Assembly: GCA_949299195.1 (NCBI GenBank)
Contig: CASFZN010000019.1
Coordinates: forward strand, 1 to 64,000
Direction: 5' to 3'
Origin: an uncultured bacterium
GTDB lineage: Bacteria; Bacillota_I; Bacilli_A; RFN20; CAG-826
DNA length: 64,000 bases
The notes beneath the pieces were generated by a model, which saw nothing but the letters and a program-made list of their open reading frames with translations, had not been told where the DNA came from and made no database searches. A program made the position numbers and the translations under genes. Shown here piece by piece: positions 24,417 through 33,226 of this stretch. Every line of letters starts with the position of its first letter. Within the stretch, counting starts at the first letter, position 1.

Positions 24417-24629
24417 TTAGAATGTTAAGTTTCCAACAACAGCATCATCACTAGATATTGAAGCAGTTCCGGCTCCTTCCTTAATCTTTTCTGGATCTGT
24501 TGAAGATGTGATCTGATCTTTGACATTGTTTGATGCCGTACTAAAAGCATTATATAAAGCAGCACTAACTGCACCAAAAATAGCTAAAACCATAACAACA
24601 CCTAAAATTTGTCCTTTAATTTCACCCAT
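24417..24629 (-). CDS. Flp/Tad-type pilin-like protein (70 aa)
   Basis: ATG 24629, preceded by GGAGGTTTAATTTAT. A short protein with MGEIKGQILGVVMVLAIFGAVSAALYNAF: a Gly-containing leader, one hydrophobic helix starting at once and a ~40-residue soluble tail. This is the layout of class IVb prepilins. A leader cleavage site after GEIKG or GQ is possible; Flp pilins usually have an E at position 5 after cleavage. It is the last and probably the most abundant product of the Tad operon. Confidence 0.65.
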   Translation of the reverse strand: MGEIKGQILGVVMVLAIFGAVSAALYNAFSTASNNVKDQITSSTDPEKIKEGAGTASISSDDAVVGNLTF

Positions 24630-24660
24630 ATAAATTAAACCTCCGAGTATAAATAAATTA

Positions 24661-25005
24661 TTAATTTAAAATTGAAATAACGGTTGACCTTGTGATTTTG
24701 ACTTCAAAGCCTTCACTACTCATAACAAGAGGAAAATATTCTCTTGATAAAGAATAAGTAAAAACATCACCTTTTTGAAAACCCGTTTCTTGATCATTTA
24801 AACTTTCAATAACGACATTCTTTTCTTCGCAATATGCTAATAAAGTATCGCTTATTGTCGCATCTTTTGAAATTCGATAACTAATTACAGTCGATAAAGA
24901 ATCAAGTTCCGTATAATTAAGTTGAAGCATTACAAGATCGGCTCCGAATAAGAATGCGAAAAAGATAATTCCCATAGAGAGGATGACAGCTAATTTAGAA
25001 CCCAT
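24661..25005 (-). CDS. TadE-like pseudopilin (114 aa)
   Basis: The start is ATG 25005 (MGSKLAVILS), because an earlier ATG at 25020 overlaps the GGGGAGGT ribosome site. One membrane helix at residues 4-28 (LAVILSMGIIFFAFLFGADLV) is followed by a compact extracellular domain. This matches minor pseudopilins of Tad systems. It overlaps the TadC-like gene by 11 bases and lies 31 bases before the pilin gene. Confidence 0.65.
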   Translation of the reverse strand: MGSKLAVILSMGIIFFAFLFGADLVMLQLNYTELDSLSTVISYRISKDATISDTLLAYCEEKNVVIESLNDQETGFQKGDVFTYSLSREYFPLVMSSEGFEVKITRSTVISILN

Positions 25006-25663
25006 TTGATACCTCCCCAACTAAAGAGATGACTGCTAAAGATAAAATGATCATAATCATTCCACTTCCAACAAGTGAAAGCATATTATAACGATCAAAT
25101 TTATCGTATCTTTTAGTTTCTTTATCTTTTTCATAACGGTTTTTGAAATCTTCAAAAACCTTAATAAATTGGTTTAAATATAATTCACTATTTCCTGTAT
25201 TAACCATTTCATATAAAGAAATCATTACTTCTTCTATTAGCTTATTTTGAAATAATCTAGCAAAATCTATAAATGGCTGGATTGTTTTATTCTCATCAAT
25301 ACTTCCTAATAATCCTTCAATTCTTTCTTTCATTTTAGGAGAAGAAAATTCAAGGATATTTTTTAAAGAGGTATATACTGTTTCTTGATTAAACAAATAA
25401 ATTCTTATATATGAAAATAATTCGATAAATTCATTATCTAGTTTTAATTCTTTTTTATGTTTTAAAACCTGATAACGATTTAAATAGTAATAATTAAAAA
25501 TAGGAATCATTAAAACGTAAATAGCAATAAAAATAAATGATATATTTAAAAATAAAATCCCAACTAATCCTAAAATTAAGAAAATATCAATAGCTAATAA
25601 TATGCCGATTTCTTTTTTATAATTAAGATTTAATTCTTCAATTAGATTCTTTATCTTCTTCAT
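24995..25663 (-). CDS. TadC-like pilus membrane platform protein
   Basis: 222 residues. Two membrane helices near residues 20-65 and one at the C-terminus flank a cytoplasmic helical domain of the T2SSF type (ELYLNQFIKVFEDFKNRYEK). It would form the inner-membrane platform with the TadB-like protein. It is shorter than classical TadC (about 300). It overlaps the upstream gene by 26 bases. Sequence similarity is weak, so the assignment rests on topology, length and operon order. Confidence 0.65.
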   Translation of the reverse strand: MKKIKNLIEELNLNYKKEIGILLAIDIFLILGLVGILFLNISFIFIAIYVLMIPIFNYYYLNRYQVLKHKKELKLDNEFIELFSYIRIYLFNQETVYTSLKNILEFSSPKMKERIEGLLGSIDENKTIQPFIDFARLFQNKLIEEVMISLYEMVNTGNSELYLNQFIKVFEDFKNRYEKDKETKRYDKFDRYNMLSLVGSGMIMIILSLAVISLVGEVSNGF

Positions 25664-26396
25664 AACTTACTTCCCTCCAATCATTAATAAAACTTAAATT
25701 AAAGATATGTTTCATAAATAAATATAAAAATAATAAGAACACTAAGAAGAATCCAAATATTGATGGAGAATAAAATTCCATTTTTAGAATCGAATCATAA
25801 AACATTGATAAGGATAATTGAATGATTATTAAAATTAAGAAGGTTAAACCCCATAAACTAATAAATTCAATCGCTTTTCTTTTAGAAACAATCTTGAAAT
25901 CATCTAAAGATGTTTGAAGCTTACGGCTATCAAATATCAATAACTGAGTTAATTTCAAAATATCGCCACCATTATCAATATATTGTTTTATGATTTTTAC
26001 AAAAAAATCATAGATATTTAAATTAAAATATTCTCTTAAAGCACTTAAAGCATCTTCAACAGACTTATCTTCCATATTTTCAACTCTTATTTTAAGTTCA
26101 TCTTTTAAAGAATCTTTGATCGATTCAAAAGTTGTTTGAATACTATGATTAATCGATAAAGTAATGATGAATTGATTAATAAAAGCGATACATTCGTGGG
26201 TAGTTTTATCAATTCGTTTATATTTAACATATTCTTTTTCAATTAATAAAAAGAAAAATATTATTGAAATGATTAATAAAACTCCACTAAAAATAAAGTC
26301 TTTAGTTGTATATAGATTTAAAAGTGCTAAAAGAATGCTAGCAAGAAGATAGATTATAATCCTCTTGTTCATCTTTATTCTTGCTTTCTTTTTCAT
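25638..26396 (-). CDS. TadB-like pilus membrane platform protein
   Basis: ATG 26396 is favoured (GGAG 6 bases upstream) over 26417. The 252-residue product has two N-terminal and two C-terminal membrane helices around a helical T2SSF domain (FINQFIITLSINHSIQTTFESIKD ... IKQYIDNGGDILKL). The N-terminus overlaps the end of the TadA gene. It ends in TGA, one of the clear host uses of that codon as stop. It is the TadB counterpart of the following gene. Confidence 0.68.
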   Translation of the reverse strand: MKKKARIKMNKRIIIYLLASILLALLNLYTTKDFIFSGVLLIISIIFFFLLIEKEYVKYKRIDKTTHECIAFINQFIITLSINHSIQTTFESIKDSLKDELKIRVENMEDKSVEDALSALREYFNLNIYDFFVKIIKQYIDNGGDILKLTQLLIFDSRKLQTSLDDFKIVSKRKAIEFISLWGLTFLILIIIQLSLSMFYDSILKMEFYSPSIFGFFLVFLLFLYLFMKHIFNLSFINDWREVSYEEDKESN

Positions 26397-27513
26397 AATT
26401 TTCTCCATTATTATCACTAATTTCTCTTATTTTAGTTTTATTATTTATTGTTATTTCTTCTTCATTTATTATTTCGATATTAGCCCAAGATTTATTAAAT
26501 TCTATAAATTCATCTTCTTTCATATTTAGATGAATCCTAAAATCTTCTTTTAAGGGATAAAAGCTATTAGGATGGCTATAAATGTCATAATATCGATTTA
26601 AATAATTGCTACCAATCTTTTCTACATATCGATAAATATTTCTATATTTATCGAATTCTTTTTTTACATAGATCACTATTTTAAAGTGATCATAAATATC
26701 TTCAATAACATCCTTAAACCTCAAATTATCGTTTTGAAGAAGACACATTCTTCCCATTCTTCGATAAAGATATGAAGAATCTTTAGCATGAAGCGTAGAA
26801 ATAGTTGGATGACCAGTCATTGCTGAATTTAATATCGACATCATCTCTTTTCCTCTAGCTTCCGATACAATTAACCAATCAGGATTATTTCTTAAAGCAT
26901 TTTTAATTAATTCTTCAAAACTTATTCCGATGTTATCTTTTAAAAGCCAAGTTTGAGAATCAATATCCTTTAAAAAATCATCTGTTTCTAATTCTTCAAC
27001 ATTATCTAAAATGATAATTCTGGTATTTTTTGATAATAAACTTAATAAGAATTTTTGAAGTTCAGTTTTACCACTACTTGTTTGGCCTCCGATTATAATT
27101 GATTGTTTATTTTCAATTAATCTTTTTAAAAGTTTGACACATTTAGATGGAATAAAGGATTCGTCATCCTTAATTCTTAGACTTAAAAATCCAATTCTTA
27201 TTGAAAAATTTATCGTTGCTTCTCGATTTTTTCTTGCAAGCGCATAATGAGTTGCATTAAAACGATATTTATCAACACTAACATCTAAAATAGGTTTCGA
27301 ATAAGAAAATTGGGAATCGGTTAAATTAGCAATTTGTCTTACAAATTCATATGCTTCTCTGTAACTTATTTTTTTATCAAACTTTTGACGACCCAAATAG
27401 TTATCTTGATAATAGATATCTTCGCCATTATAAGAAATATCAGTGATTGAATCCTTATTTAATAACTCTTTTAAAAAAGAATTCTCTAAATAATTTTTTA
27501 GCTTTTCATTCAT
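26338..27513 (-). CDS. TadA-like secretion/pilus assembly ATPase
   Basis: 391 residues of the CpaF/TadA (VirB11/GspE) family. Walker A GGQTSSGKTE (near 143-152), Walker B IIILDNVEE, the Asp box PDWLIVSEARGKEMM and the His box TGHPTISTLHAK are all present. It hydrolyses ATP to power pilin insertion from the cytosol. The C-terminal ~40 residues are Glu/Lys/Asn-rich and overlap the TadB-like gene. It overlaps the upstream gene by 8 bases. Confidence 0.9.
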   Translation of the reverse strand: MNEKLKNYLENSFLKELLNKDSITDISYNGEDIYYQDNYLGRQKFDKKISYREAYEFVRQIANLTDSQFSYSKPILDVSVDKYRFNATHYALARKNREATINFSIRIGFLSLRIKDDESFIPSKCVKLLKRLIENKQSIIIGGQTSSGKTELQKFLLSLLSKNTRIIILDNVEELETDDFLKDIDSQTWLLKDNIGISFEELIKNALRNNPDWLIVSEARGKEMMSILNSAMTGHPTISTLHAKDSSYLYRRMGRMCLLQNDNLRFKDVIEDIYDHFKIVIYVKKEFDKYRNIYRYVEKIGSNYLNRYYDIYSHPNSFYPLKEDFRIHLNMKEDEFIEFNKSWANIEIINEEEITINNKTKIREISDNNGENYEKESKNKDEQEDYNLSSC

Positions 27514-28003
27514 TAAGATTCACCACTCCTTCTTTAATATAAAAGCTGATATAAGAATCAAATCCATAATTTTGATAGTAATTTGCCTTAAATCTAATTT
27601 GTACACCAGTAGGATTATTACCAAAATATTCATTAATTTCGCTAGATTCATTATAAATATAGTATTTAAAGCCGATTTGATACTTATTGATCTTTCCTTT
27701 TAAATTCATGTTTAAATAATTTTTAACATCATTTTCGATACCGCTCTTATCAAAATAAAAATGAACTTCTTCTTCATTATTTAAATTTAATAATGAATTC
27801 TCATTAAATCTTAATAAAGAAGAGTCGTTTAAATCATTTAGCTCACTCTCTTCATTACCAATTTCTAAAACATTAGCCTCAAAAAGTGATAAAGGCATAT
27901 TTAAAAATGTGCGATTAATAAACATTCCTTTGGTTGATATGAAAAAACTTGATAGGAATGTAGTCACAATTAGAAATGAAAATAAAATTGGAACCATGCT
28001 CAT
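27506..28003 (-). CDS. TadE-like pseudopilin (165 aa)
   Basis: One N-terminal membrane helix (VPILFSFLIVTTFLSSFFIS) without a preceding signal-peptidase region, then a ~140-residue extracellular domain. A GGAGG lies about 10 bases before ATG 28003. Position directly before TadA and topology suggest a minor pseudopilin or assembly factor. It overlaps the upstream gene by 4 bases (ATGA-like), so it is translationally coupled. Confidence 0.6.
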   Translation of the reverse strand: MSMVPILFSFLIVTTFLSSFFISTKGMFINRTFLNMPLSLFEANVLEIGNEESELNDLNDSSLLRFNENSLLNLNNEEEVHFYFDKSGIENDVKNYLNMNLKGKINKYQIGFKYYIYNESSEINEYFGNNPTGVQIRFKANYYQNYGFDSYISFYIKEGVVNLNE

Positions 28004-29091
28004 GTTAAATTAACCTCCTCTAAATCATCATCTTCAATCTCACCGCTTATTTCACCGACAATTTTGTAATTTTTAACCTCATAATCTTTAATAAAATTAA
28101 GTTTAAATGGATAAATAAAGATTGTTTGGGTTAAACATCCAGCCTCAATTTTGATTCCTAGTTCAATATTTTGAAAATAATCAATATATCCTTGAGGAAA
28201 ATATATTTCATTACTTTCAAAACTGTTTTCACTCTTATTTTTGGAAGCAATAAGAGTGTCTTTATCTATAAAATATGTTTCTTCAATAGATAAAGTAATA
28301 TAACTAGATTCATCAATTGGATGTACCCTTAAAGGAATATCTTTTGTGGCGTAAATAAATGGAATTTTATTCCCCTTTTCATCAACTAAAATCTCCTTAT
28401 TTAAAACCGTTAAGGATGCATTTACTCTTTTTAAGTAACTTCTTTGATAAATGTGACAATAAATTGAAAAGGTTAATTCATTAAAATCTAAAGAGCTAAA
28501 TGAAGGTAAAATTAGATTTTGTGATAAACCTTTTATTTCAAAATATTCACTTTTTACATCAACATATCCTTCATTAGGATAAACATTTGCTTCCCAAGGC
28601 ACTTTTAAACTAGTTTGATTTTTTAAAACCTCATAATAAGGAAAATAGAGTTTAAAAGAAGCATAATAATGGGTGTTATTGGTGGTAAAACCACTTCTAA
28701 CATAGAATTTAAATTCAATTAATCCTTTAAATTCTTCAGTTTCAGGAACATAAAAGATATATTCAATTGTGTCCCCTTCTATCCCTGATTTTACTCTTTC
28801 ATTTTTTTCTACTAATATTTCTCCATTCTTATTAAAAGCAATAACTCCGAATCCATAATCTAAATCAACGATTTCTTTTGAAACTATTAATTTAAGAGGG
28901 GAATGATTACGAATGGCTTTAACGCTAAAAACAAAAGAATGGATAAAACTTTTATAAGGTTTTTCAAAATAATATCGATCGACTATTAAAGGATTAATAT
29001 TATTTGCCGATAAAGGAGAATGACTTTCTTGAAAGAAAGAACCATTATTAATAAACATCAATAGTGTTAAGAAAAAAGAACAAAACTTCAC
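28000..29091 (-). CDS. secreted protein of the Tad locus (363 aa)
   Basis: Starts at GTG 29091 (GAGGGGG upstream). A signal peptide (MKFCSFFLTLLMFINNGSF) precedes a beta-rich protein with no known domain. It is a paralogue of the 368-residue protein at 29206-30312: both share a VPWEA/VPYEA block, EYFEIxGL/NM, an FPxxYxDxFxxIE motif and a VGE-containing acidic C-terminus. It may be a pilus tip or anchoring component; this is inferred from context only. Confidence 0.65.
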   Translation of the reverse strand: MKFCSFFLTLLMFINNGSFFQESHSPLSANNINPLIVDRYYFEKPYKSFIHSFVFSVKAIRNHSPLKLIVSKEIVDLDYGFGVIAFNKNGEILVEKNERVKSGIEGDTIEYIFYVPETEEFKGLIEFKFYVRSGFTTNNTHYYASFKLYFPYYEVLKNQTSLKVPWEANVYPNEGYVDVKSEYFEIKGLSQNLILPSFSSLDFNELTFSIYCHIYQRSYLKRVNASLTVLNKEILVDEKGNKIPFIYATKDIPLRVHPIDESSYITLSIEETYFIDKDTLIASKNKSENSFESNEIYFPQGYIDYFQNIELGIKIEAGCLTQTIFIYPFKLNFIKDYEVKNYKIVGEISGEIEDDDLEEVNLT

Positions 29092-29110
29092 GACTATTAC
29101 CCCCTCTTAC

Positions 29111-29146
29111 TATACAAGAACGCTCTAATTTCAAAAATTATTCACT
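29111..29146 (-). promoter_or_regulatory. bipartite promoter-like motif (copy 2)
   Basis: On the minus strand AGTGAATAA, 15 bases, then CG-TCTTGTATA (29146 to 29111). The same two blocks with the same 15-base gap precede the other secreted-protein gene at 30330-30365. TTGTATA may be a -10 element. Confidence 0.55.
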
Positions 29147-29205
29147 AAATTTTTATAAAAATTAAAAAATACGATAACTATCGAAGAAAAAAGTTTTAAA
29201 AATTT

Positions 29206-30312
29206 TTATAAATATATGTCGACTAGCTCTTCATCTAAAATTGGATCCGGATATTCCCCAACTACTTCAAAGCTATATTCCTCATATTTAGCGTCTTCTA
29301 AAAACTTAATTTTAAATGTGTCATAAAGAACAATGTCACTTCTTCCAAAAGAAGAAAAATAGATTGTGAATTCTATGGAATCAAAAACGTCATAATAGTG
29401 TTTTGGAAAATAAAAATCTTGGGTCTTTTTATTAAAGACATTACTTTCGGAATAGCTCATATTCCGTTTATTATCTATATAATAATATCTTCCTACATAT
29501 GGATAGACTTGATTCCCATTACTTACACTATAACTAAGTCCAATATTTATACCCTTAAATAAATGAGTAGCATATTCTTTATTAGAAGCTGAATAATATC
29601 CTCCATCTGGATACATTGTTAAATAAACATATCCTGATAAAGATGAGGAATAGGTTTCTCCATATAAATACATTGAACACGAATCATTAAAATTCCATTT
29701 CATATAGGTAGGAATATTAAATAGGGACTTCATGTTACGAATTTCAAAATATTCTCCATATGAAATACAATATCCTTCAGAATTTCTTATTCTTGCTTCA
29801 TAAGGAACAAAAACACTACTTCTTTTAGCTCTTGCATCTCCAAAATATAACTTAAAATAAAAATAAGTTTCTTCATGGCCTGGAGCTCCTCCTTGAAGAC
29901 GCCATAACGTCATTCTAAAGGTTACTATTCCCCAATATTCATTTGCTTCACTAAAATAAAAATCTAGCGGAAACCACTTCTTTGTTCCTCCACTAGGATT
30001 ACGATAAAAATCACCTACATCATCAAAATCTCTGCCATCACTATTATAAACTTGGAAAATAAACTTATAGTAATCAGAGTGATGTAATCCCTTAACCTTA
30101 ATATGAATTCCATTTCCCAAAATATCACTAGGAGTAACATCAAAATCTGAAAAAGTATGGTAAGAATTATGATAAACGCTATAAGTTTCACTTCTTATTC
30201 CATAACTTGATGAATTAACTTTATTAGAAAATAATTCAGTATTATTTCCAATTGCTACATTTCCTAATAGATAAATTGAAAGCGGAATAAAGTTTAATAA
30301 TTTTAAAAACAT
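29206..30312 (-). CDS. secreted protein of the Tad locus (368 aa)
   Basis: ATG 30312 is preferred over 30336 because TAGGAGG lies about 10 bases upstream. A signal peptide (MFLKLLNFIPLSIYLLGNVAIG) leads a Tyr/Ser-rich beta-protein, paralogous to the next gene in its VPYEARI, EYFEIRNM and FYFPKHYYDVFDSIE motifs. It is the first gene of the Tad locus and separated from the second by 114 bp that holds its own promoter-like motif. No family is known to me. Confidence 0.65.
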   Translation of the reverse strand: MFLKLLNFIPLSIYLLGNVAIGNNTELFSNKVNSSSYGIRSETYSVYHNSYHTFSDFDVTPSDILGNGIHIKVKGLHHSDYYKFIFQVYNSDGRDFDDVGDFYRNPSGGTKKWFPLDFYFSEANEYWGIVTFRMTLWRLQGGAPGHEETYFYFKLYFGDARAKRSSVFVPYEARIRNSEGYCISYGEYFEIRNMKSLFNIPTYMKWNFNDSCSMYLYGETYSSSLSGYVYLTMYPDGGYYSASNKEYATHLFKGINIGLSYSVSNGNQVYPYVGRYYYIDNKRNMSYSESNVFNKKTQDFYFPKHYYDVFDSIEFTIYFSSFGRSDIVLYDTFKIKFLEDAKYEEYSFEVVGEYPDPILDEELVDIYL

Positions 30313-30329
30313 TTTTGCTATACCTCCTA

Positions 30330-30365
30330 TATACAAGAACGTTTTAAAATTATTTTTTATTCACT
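30330..30365 (-). promoter_or_regulatory. bipartite promoter-like motif (copy 1)
   Basis: Minus strand AGTGAATAA (30365-30357), 15 bases, then CGTTCTTGTATA (30341-30330), ending just before the ribosome site of the first Tad-locus gene. Identical blocks and spacing occur at 29111-29146. Confidence 0.55.
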
Positions 30366-30399
30366 TAATTTTATTTTTCTTTTACTCTATAATGTCTAT

Positions 30400-30942
30400 A
30401 TGATTATTTTAGTAGGCCCAAGTGCCAGTGGAAAAACTGAGGTAGGAAAAGCATTAACCAGTAGACATGGTTTTAAAAAATTCGTTACAACTACGACTAG
30501 AAATCCTCGAATCGGAGAGATTAACGGACTTGATTATAACTTTGTTACGGTTGATACTTTTTTAAAAAAGATTGAAAATAACGAATTTATTGAATACACC
30601 TTTTATAATGGTAATTATTATGGCACTGAAAAAAGAATGATTGATGATAATACTGTTTTAATTGTTGATTATAATGGACTTATCTCTTTTAAAAAATCTT
30701 CTTTCCCTAACATCTATTCTTATTATTTAATCTGTGAAGAAGCTAAAAGAATAAAAAGAATGGAAAATAGAGGCGACACTAAAGAAATGATTCAACAAAG
30801 ATTAAATCATGATCGCTTTAAATTTGATTCAATAGTCTTAGAATATGTTGATGAACAAGTTGTTGAAAAAGATATGAGTATTGAAGAAGTTGCTGAATAT
30901 ATCTATAAAGATTATAAAAATAAACTAGAAAATAAAAAATAA
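30400..30942 (+). CDS. guanylate kinase
   Basis: 180 residues. P-loop GPSASGKTEVGK at residues 6-17, TTTTRNPRIGEINGLDY (GMP-binding) and the lid EFIEYTFYNGNYYGT match guanylate kinase, which converts GMP to GDP. RGDTKEMIQQRL follows as in the family. It is slightly shorter than the usual 190-205, so a close paralogue with a different nucleotide preference is possible. It starts divergently from the Tad locus. Confidence 0.85.
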   Translation: MIILVGPSASGKTEVGKALTSRHGFKKFVTTTTRNPRIGEINGLDYNFVTVDTFLKKIENNEFIEYTFYNGNYYGTEKRMIDDNTVLIVDYNGLISFKKSSFPNIYSYYLICEEAKRIKRMENRGDTKEMIQQRLNHDRFKFDSIVLEYVDEQVVEKDMSIEEVAEYIYKDYKNKLENKK

Positions 30943-30969
30943 AAAATGCGATAGTAATCGCATTTTTTT
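30943..30969. terminator. bidirectional terminator
   Basis: AAAATGCGAT-agta-ATCGCATTTT with an A tract before and T tract after. It lies between the convergent guanylate kinase and tdk genes. Confidence 0.8.
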
Positions 30970-31010
30970 AATATTTAATTAGTAATAATAACCATTTAGA
31001 TTATAAATAA

Positions 31011-31592
31011 TTACTTTTTAATAACCTCATGACAATGTCTACATCTAGGTTCATAGCTTTCAGCAGCTCCAATTAAAACAATTGGACCATCACTACTTGC
31101 AGGCTTTCCATCAACTAATCTTTGAGTTCTTGTAGCTTCATGACCACATTTAACACAGATTGCAGTTAATTTAGTAACTTCTTCAGCTCTTGCTAATAAA
31201 TTTGCTGTTATTGGGAATGGTTCTCCTCTAAAATCGGTATCAAGTCCTGCACAAATTACTCTTATTCCTCTATTAGCTAAAGTTTCAATAACAGTGATGA
31301 TATCTTCATCAAAAAAGGATACTTCATCAATACAAACAACCTCTAAATCATGAGTAACATATTTTAAAATATCCACTGATTTTGAAATTGGATGAGATTT
31401 ATATGATTTTTTATCATGAGATACTACTTCATCTTTACTATATCGATCATCAATCGTTGGTTTAAAAACTAAAAATTTCTTTTTAGCATATTTTAAACGA
31501 TTAATTCTTCTTAATAATTCTTCGCTTTTTCCAGCAAACATTGGACCGCAGATTACTTCAATCCAGCCGCCTCTTTTTTCATCAATTCCCAT
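31011..31592 (-). CDS. tdk: thymidine kinase
   Basis: 193 residues, type II TK. P-loop [14 protein letters not shown], Walker [12 protein letters not shown], the lasso region with FRGEPFPI and the zinc ligands CVKCGHEA and CRHCHE are intact. It phosphorylates thymidine in the salvage pathway. ATG 31592 is preceded by GGGAGTTG, a moderate ribosome site. Length is normal. It appears monocistronic. Confidence 0.95.
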   Translation of the reverse strand: MGIDEKRGGWIEVICGPMFAGKSEELLRRINRLKYAKKKFLVFKPTIDDRYSKDEVVSHDKKSYKSHPISKSVDILKYVTHDLEVVCIDEVSFFDEDIITVIETLANRGIRVICAGLDTDFRGEPFPITANLLARAEEVTKLTAICVKCGHEATRTQRLVDGKPASSDGPIVLIGAAESYEPRCRHCHEVIKK

Positions 31593-31661
31593 ATATATAA
31601 CAACTCCCTTAAAAACTTTATTATTATAATAAATAGATTTTTTATTTCATACTATTTTAAA

Positions 31662-32591
31662 TTATTTATCGTAACTATATTTATCTTTATCAAGTCCTAA
31701 TGCATCTGCTAAAAGCATTGGAATTAAGAATTCATTAGCGTAACTATTAAAGATTTCAAGAGTAAACTTCTTATAGATACTTAAAGGAATATTACTTGAA
31801 TAACTAGCCATAAATACGTAGATAAATCTACCATCAATAGCGATTTTTAAATGCGATTTAAATACGACATCAAAATCAATTAAATTTACTTGTTCTACTG
31901 GAGTAATTAAATAATTTGCTTTTAATGTATCACTACATTTAACAGTGAACTTTTCATTAAAATCAATGGATTCAAATTCGATTTTTTCTCCAATACGAGG
32001 ATCTTTAAACATCTCATTACCACTATTTTTTTCAAATATAGTCATATATGCCTTATTATCCTTATTTACTTCATAACGAATGAATCTTCCAGGATAATCA
32101 TTATAGTAGGTGGTAGTATTACCTTTAGCGTCGGAACGAGTATGACGATATGAAAAAACATAATCAGAAGAAATAAAATTAATTGTTCCTTTTCTAGCAT
32201 TAAAACATCTTTTTGAGGTGAATCTATCAGGATGATTTGTAAATCCACATTTACTCATTGTTTCTAAGCTTAAGCCTTGGAATTCAAAATATTCATAGTT
32301 TTCACCATAATTTTGTTTAATTGCATAAATGGTTAAATCATTTTTAAACTTTTTAACATATTTATTATTAGCGTTATAATAGCTAACTACATAGGTAACT
32401 CCAGCAATTATTAAACAAATAATAAAAATTAAAAATAATATGTCAAAAGCGCGATCCATAAAGACAAAAGTAAATATTAAAAATAAGATTCCTAAACCTA
32501 AAAACGCAACTGCAACATAAGTTGCAGTTTTAAGTGGTTTTAAGAATTGTTGACGTGTATTTTCTATTTCCTTAACAAAATTTTGAGTCAT
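31662..32591 (-). CDS. DUF3137 membrane protein
   Basis: 309 residues. Two membrane helices near residues 20-75 (TYVAVAFLGLGILFLIFTFVF and ILFLIFIICLIIAGVTYVV) and a large cytosolic domain with the EFIxxxL-like C-terminus seen in DUF3137. This family often lies next to LemA, as here (33 bp apart). Its biochemical role is unknown; a membrane-associated partner of LemA is the usual guess. Confidence 0.8.
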   Translation of the reverse strand: MTQNFVKEIENTRQQFLKPLKTATYVAVAFLGLGILFLIFTFVFMDRAFDILFLIFIICLIIAGVTYVVSYYNANNKYVKKFKNDLTIYAIKQNYGENYEYFEFQGLSLETMSKCGFTNHPDRFTSKRCFNARKGTINFISSDYVFSYRHTRSDAKGNTTTYYNDYPGRFIRYEVNKDNKAYMTIFEKNSGNEMFKDPRIGEKIEFESIDFNEKFTVKCSDTLKANYLITPVEQVNLIDFDVVFKSHLKIAIDGRFIYVFMASYSSNIPLSIYKKFTLEIFNSYANEFLIPMLLADALGLDKDKYSYDK

Positions 32592-32623
32592 ATATAACCT
32601 TTATATATATAAATAGACAAAAA

Positions 32624-33226
32624 TTAGAAATCAAATTTAACATCTTCTCTTTTACCTTCTTCGACTTGGAAGAATTCTAAATCTTCATTAAACTTAATCA
32701 TTTTAGCGATGATTGATGAAGGGAAAACATTTCTTTTTTGGTTAAATGCAGAGACGTTTGAATTATAAACTCTTCTTGCGGCTTGGAGATGTTCTTCACA
32801 ATCAAGTGATTGTTTTTGTAATTCTAAAAAGTTTTGAGATGCTTTTAAATCTGGATATTGTTCAACCAAGATATTGAGATCTTTGGTGACTTTTGCAAGG
32901 TCATTATTGTAATCCATTTTTTCTTTCATTGACAAATTTGCAGGGTTTTGTCCGCTTCTTAAAGCGACAACTTTTTCTAAGGCTTCAACCTCGTGTTTTG
33001 CATAACCTTTAATAGCTGCTAATGATTTAGTTAAAAGATCATATCTTTTATTTAAAGCAACATCAATTCCTGAATTTGCTTCTTCAACTTTAACCTTCAT
33101 TCGTTTGAAAGTATTACTTGTTGAGATTCCCCAAATAAGAATGATGATAGCAATAAGTACTACAACAGCAACCGCAACGATAATTCCAATAACGGTTGAA
33201 CTTAAGCCTTCGGCGTAAATTGGCAT
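32624..33226 (-). CDS. lemA: LemA family protein
   Basis: 200 residues. One N-terminal membrane helix (IGIIVAVAVVVLIAIIILIW) then a four-helix LemA domain with NSGIDVALNKRYDLL, KGYAKHEVEALEKV and a C-terminal RRVYNSNVSAFNQKRNVFPSSI block typical of the family. The head is extracytoplasmic or cytosolic depending on species. ATG 33226 has AAGGAGG upstream. It forms an operon with DUF3137. Function is not established. Confidence 0.92.
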   Translation of the reverse strand: MPIYAEGLSSTVIGIIVAVAVVVLIAIIILIWGISTSNTFKRMKVKVEEANSGIDVALNKRYDLLTKSLAAIKGYAKHEVEALEKVVALRSGQNPANLSMKEKMDYNNDLAKVTKDLNILVEQYPDLKASQNFLELQKQSLDCEEHLQAARRVYNSNVSAFNQKRNVFPSSIIAKMIKFNEDLEFFQVEEGKREDVKFDF

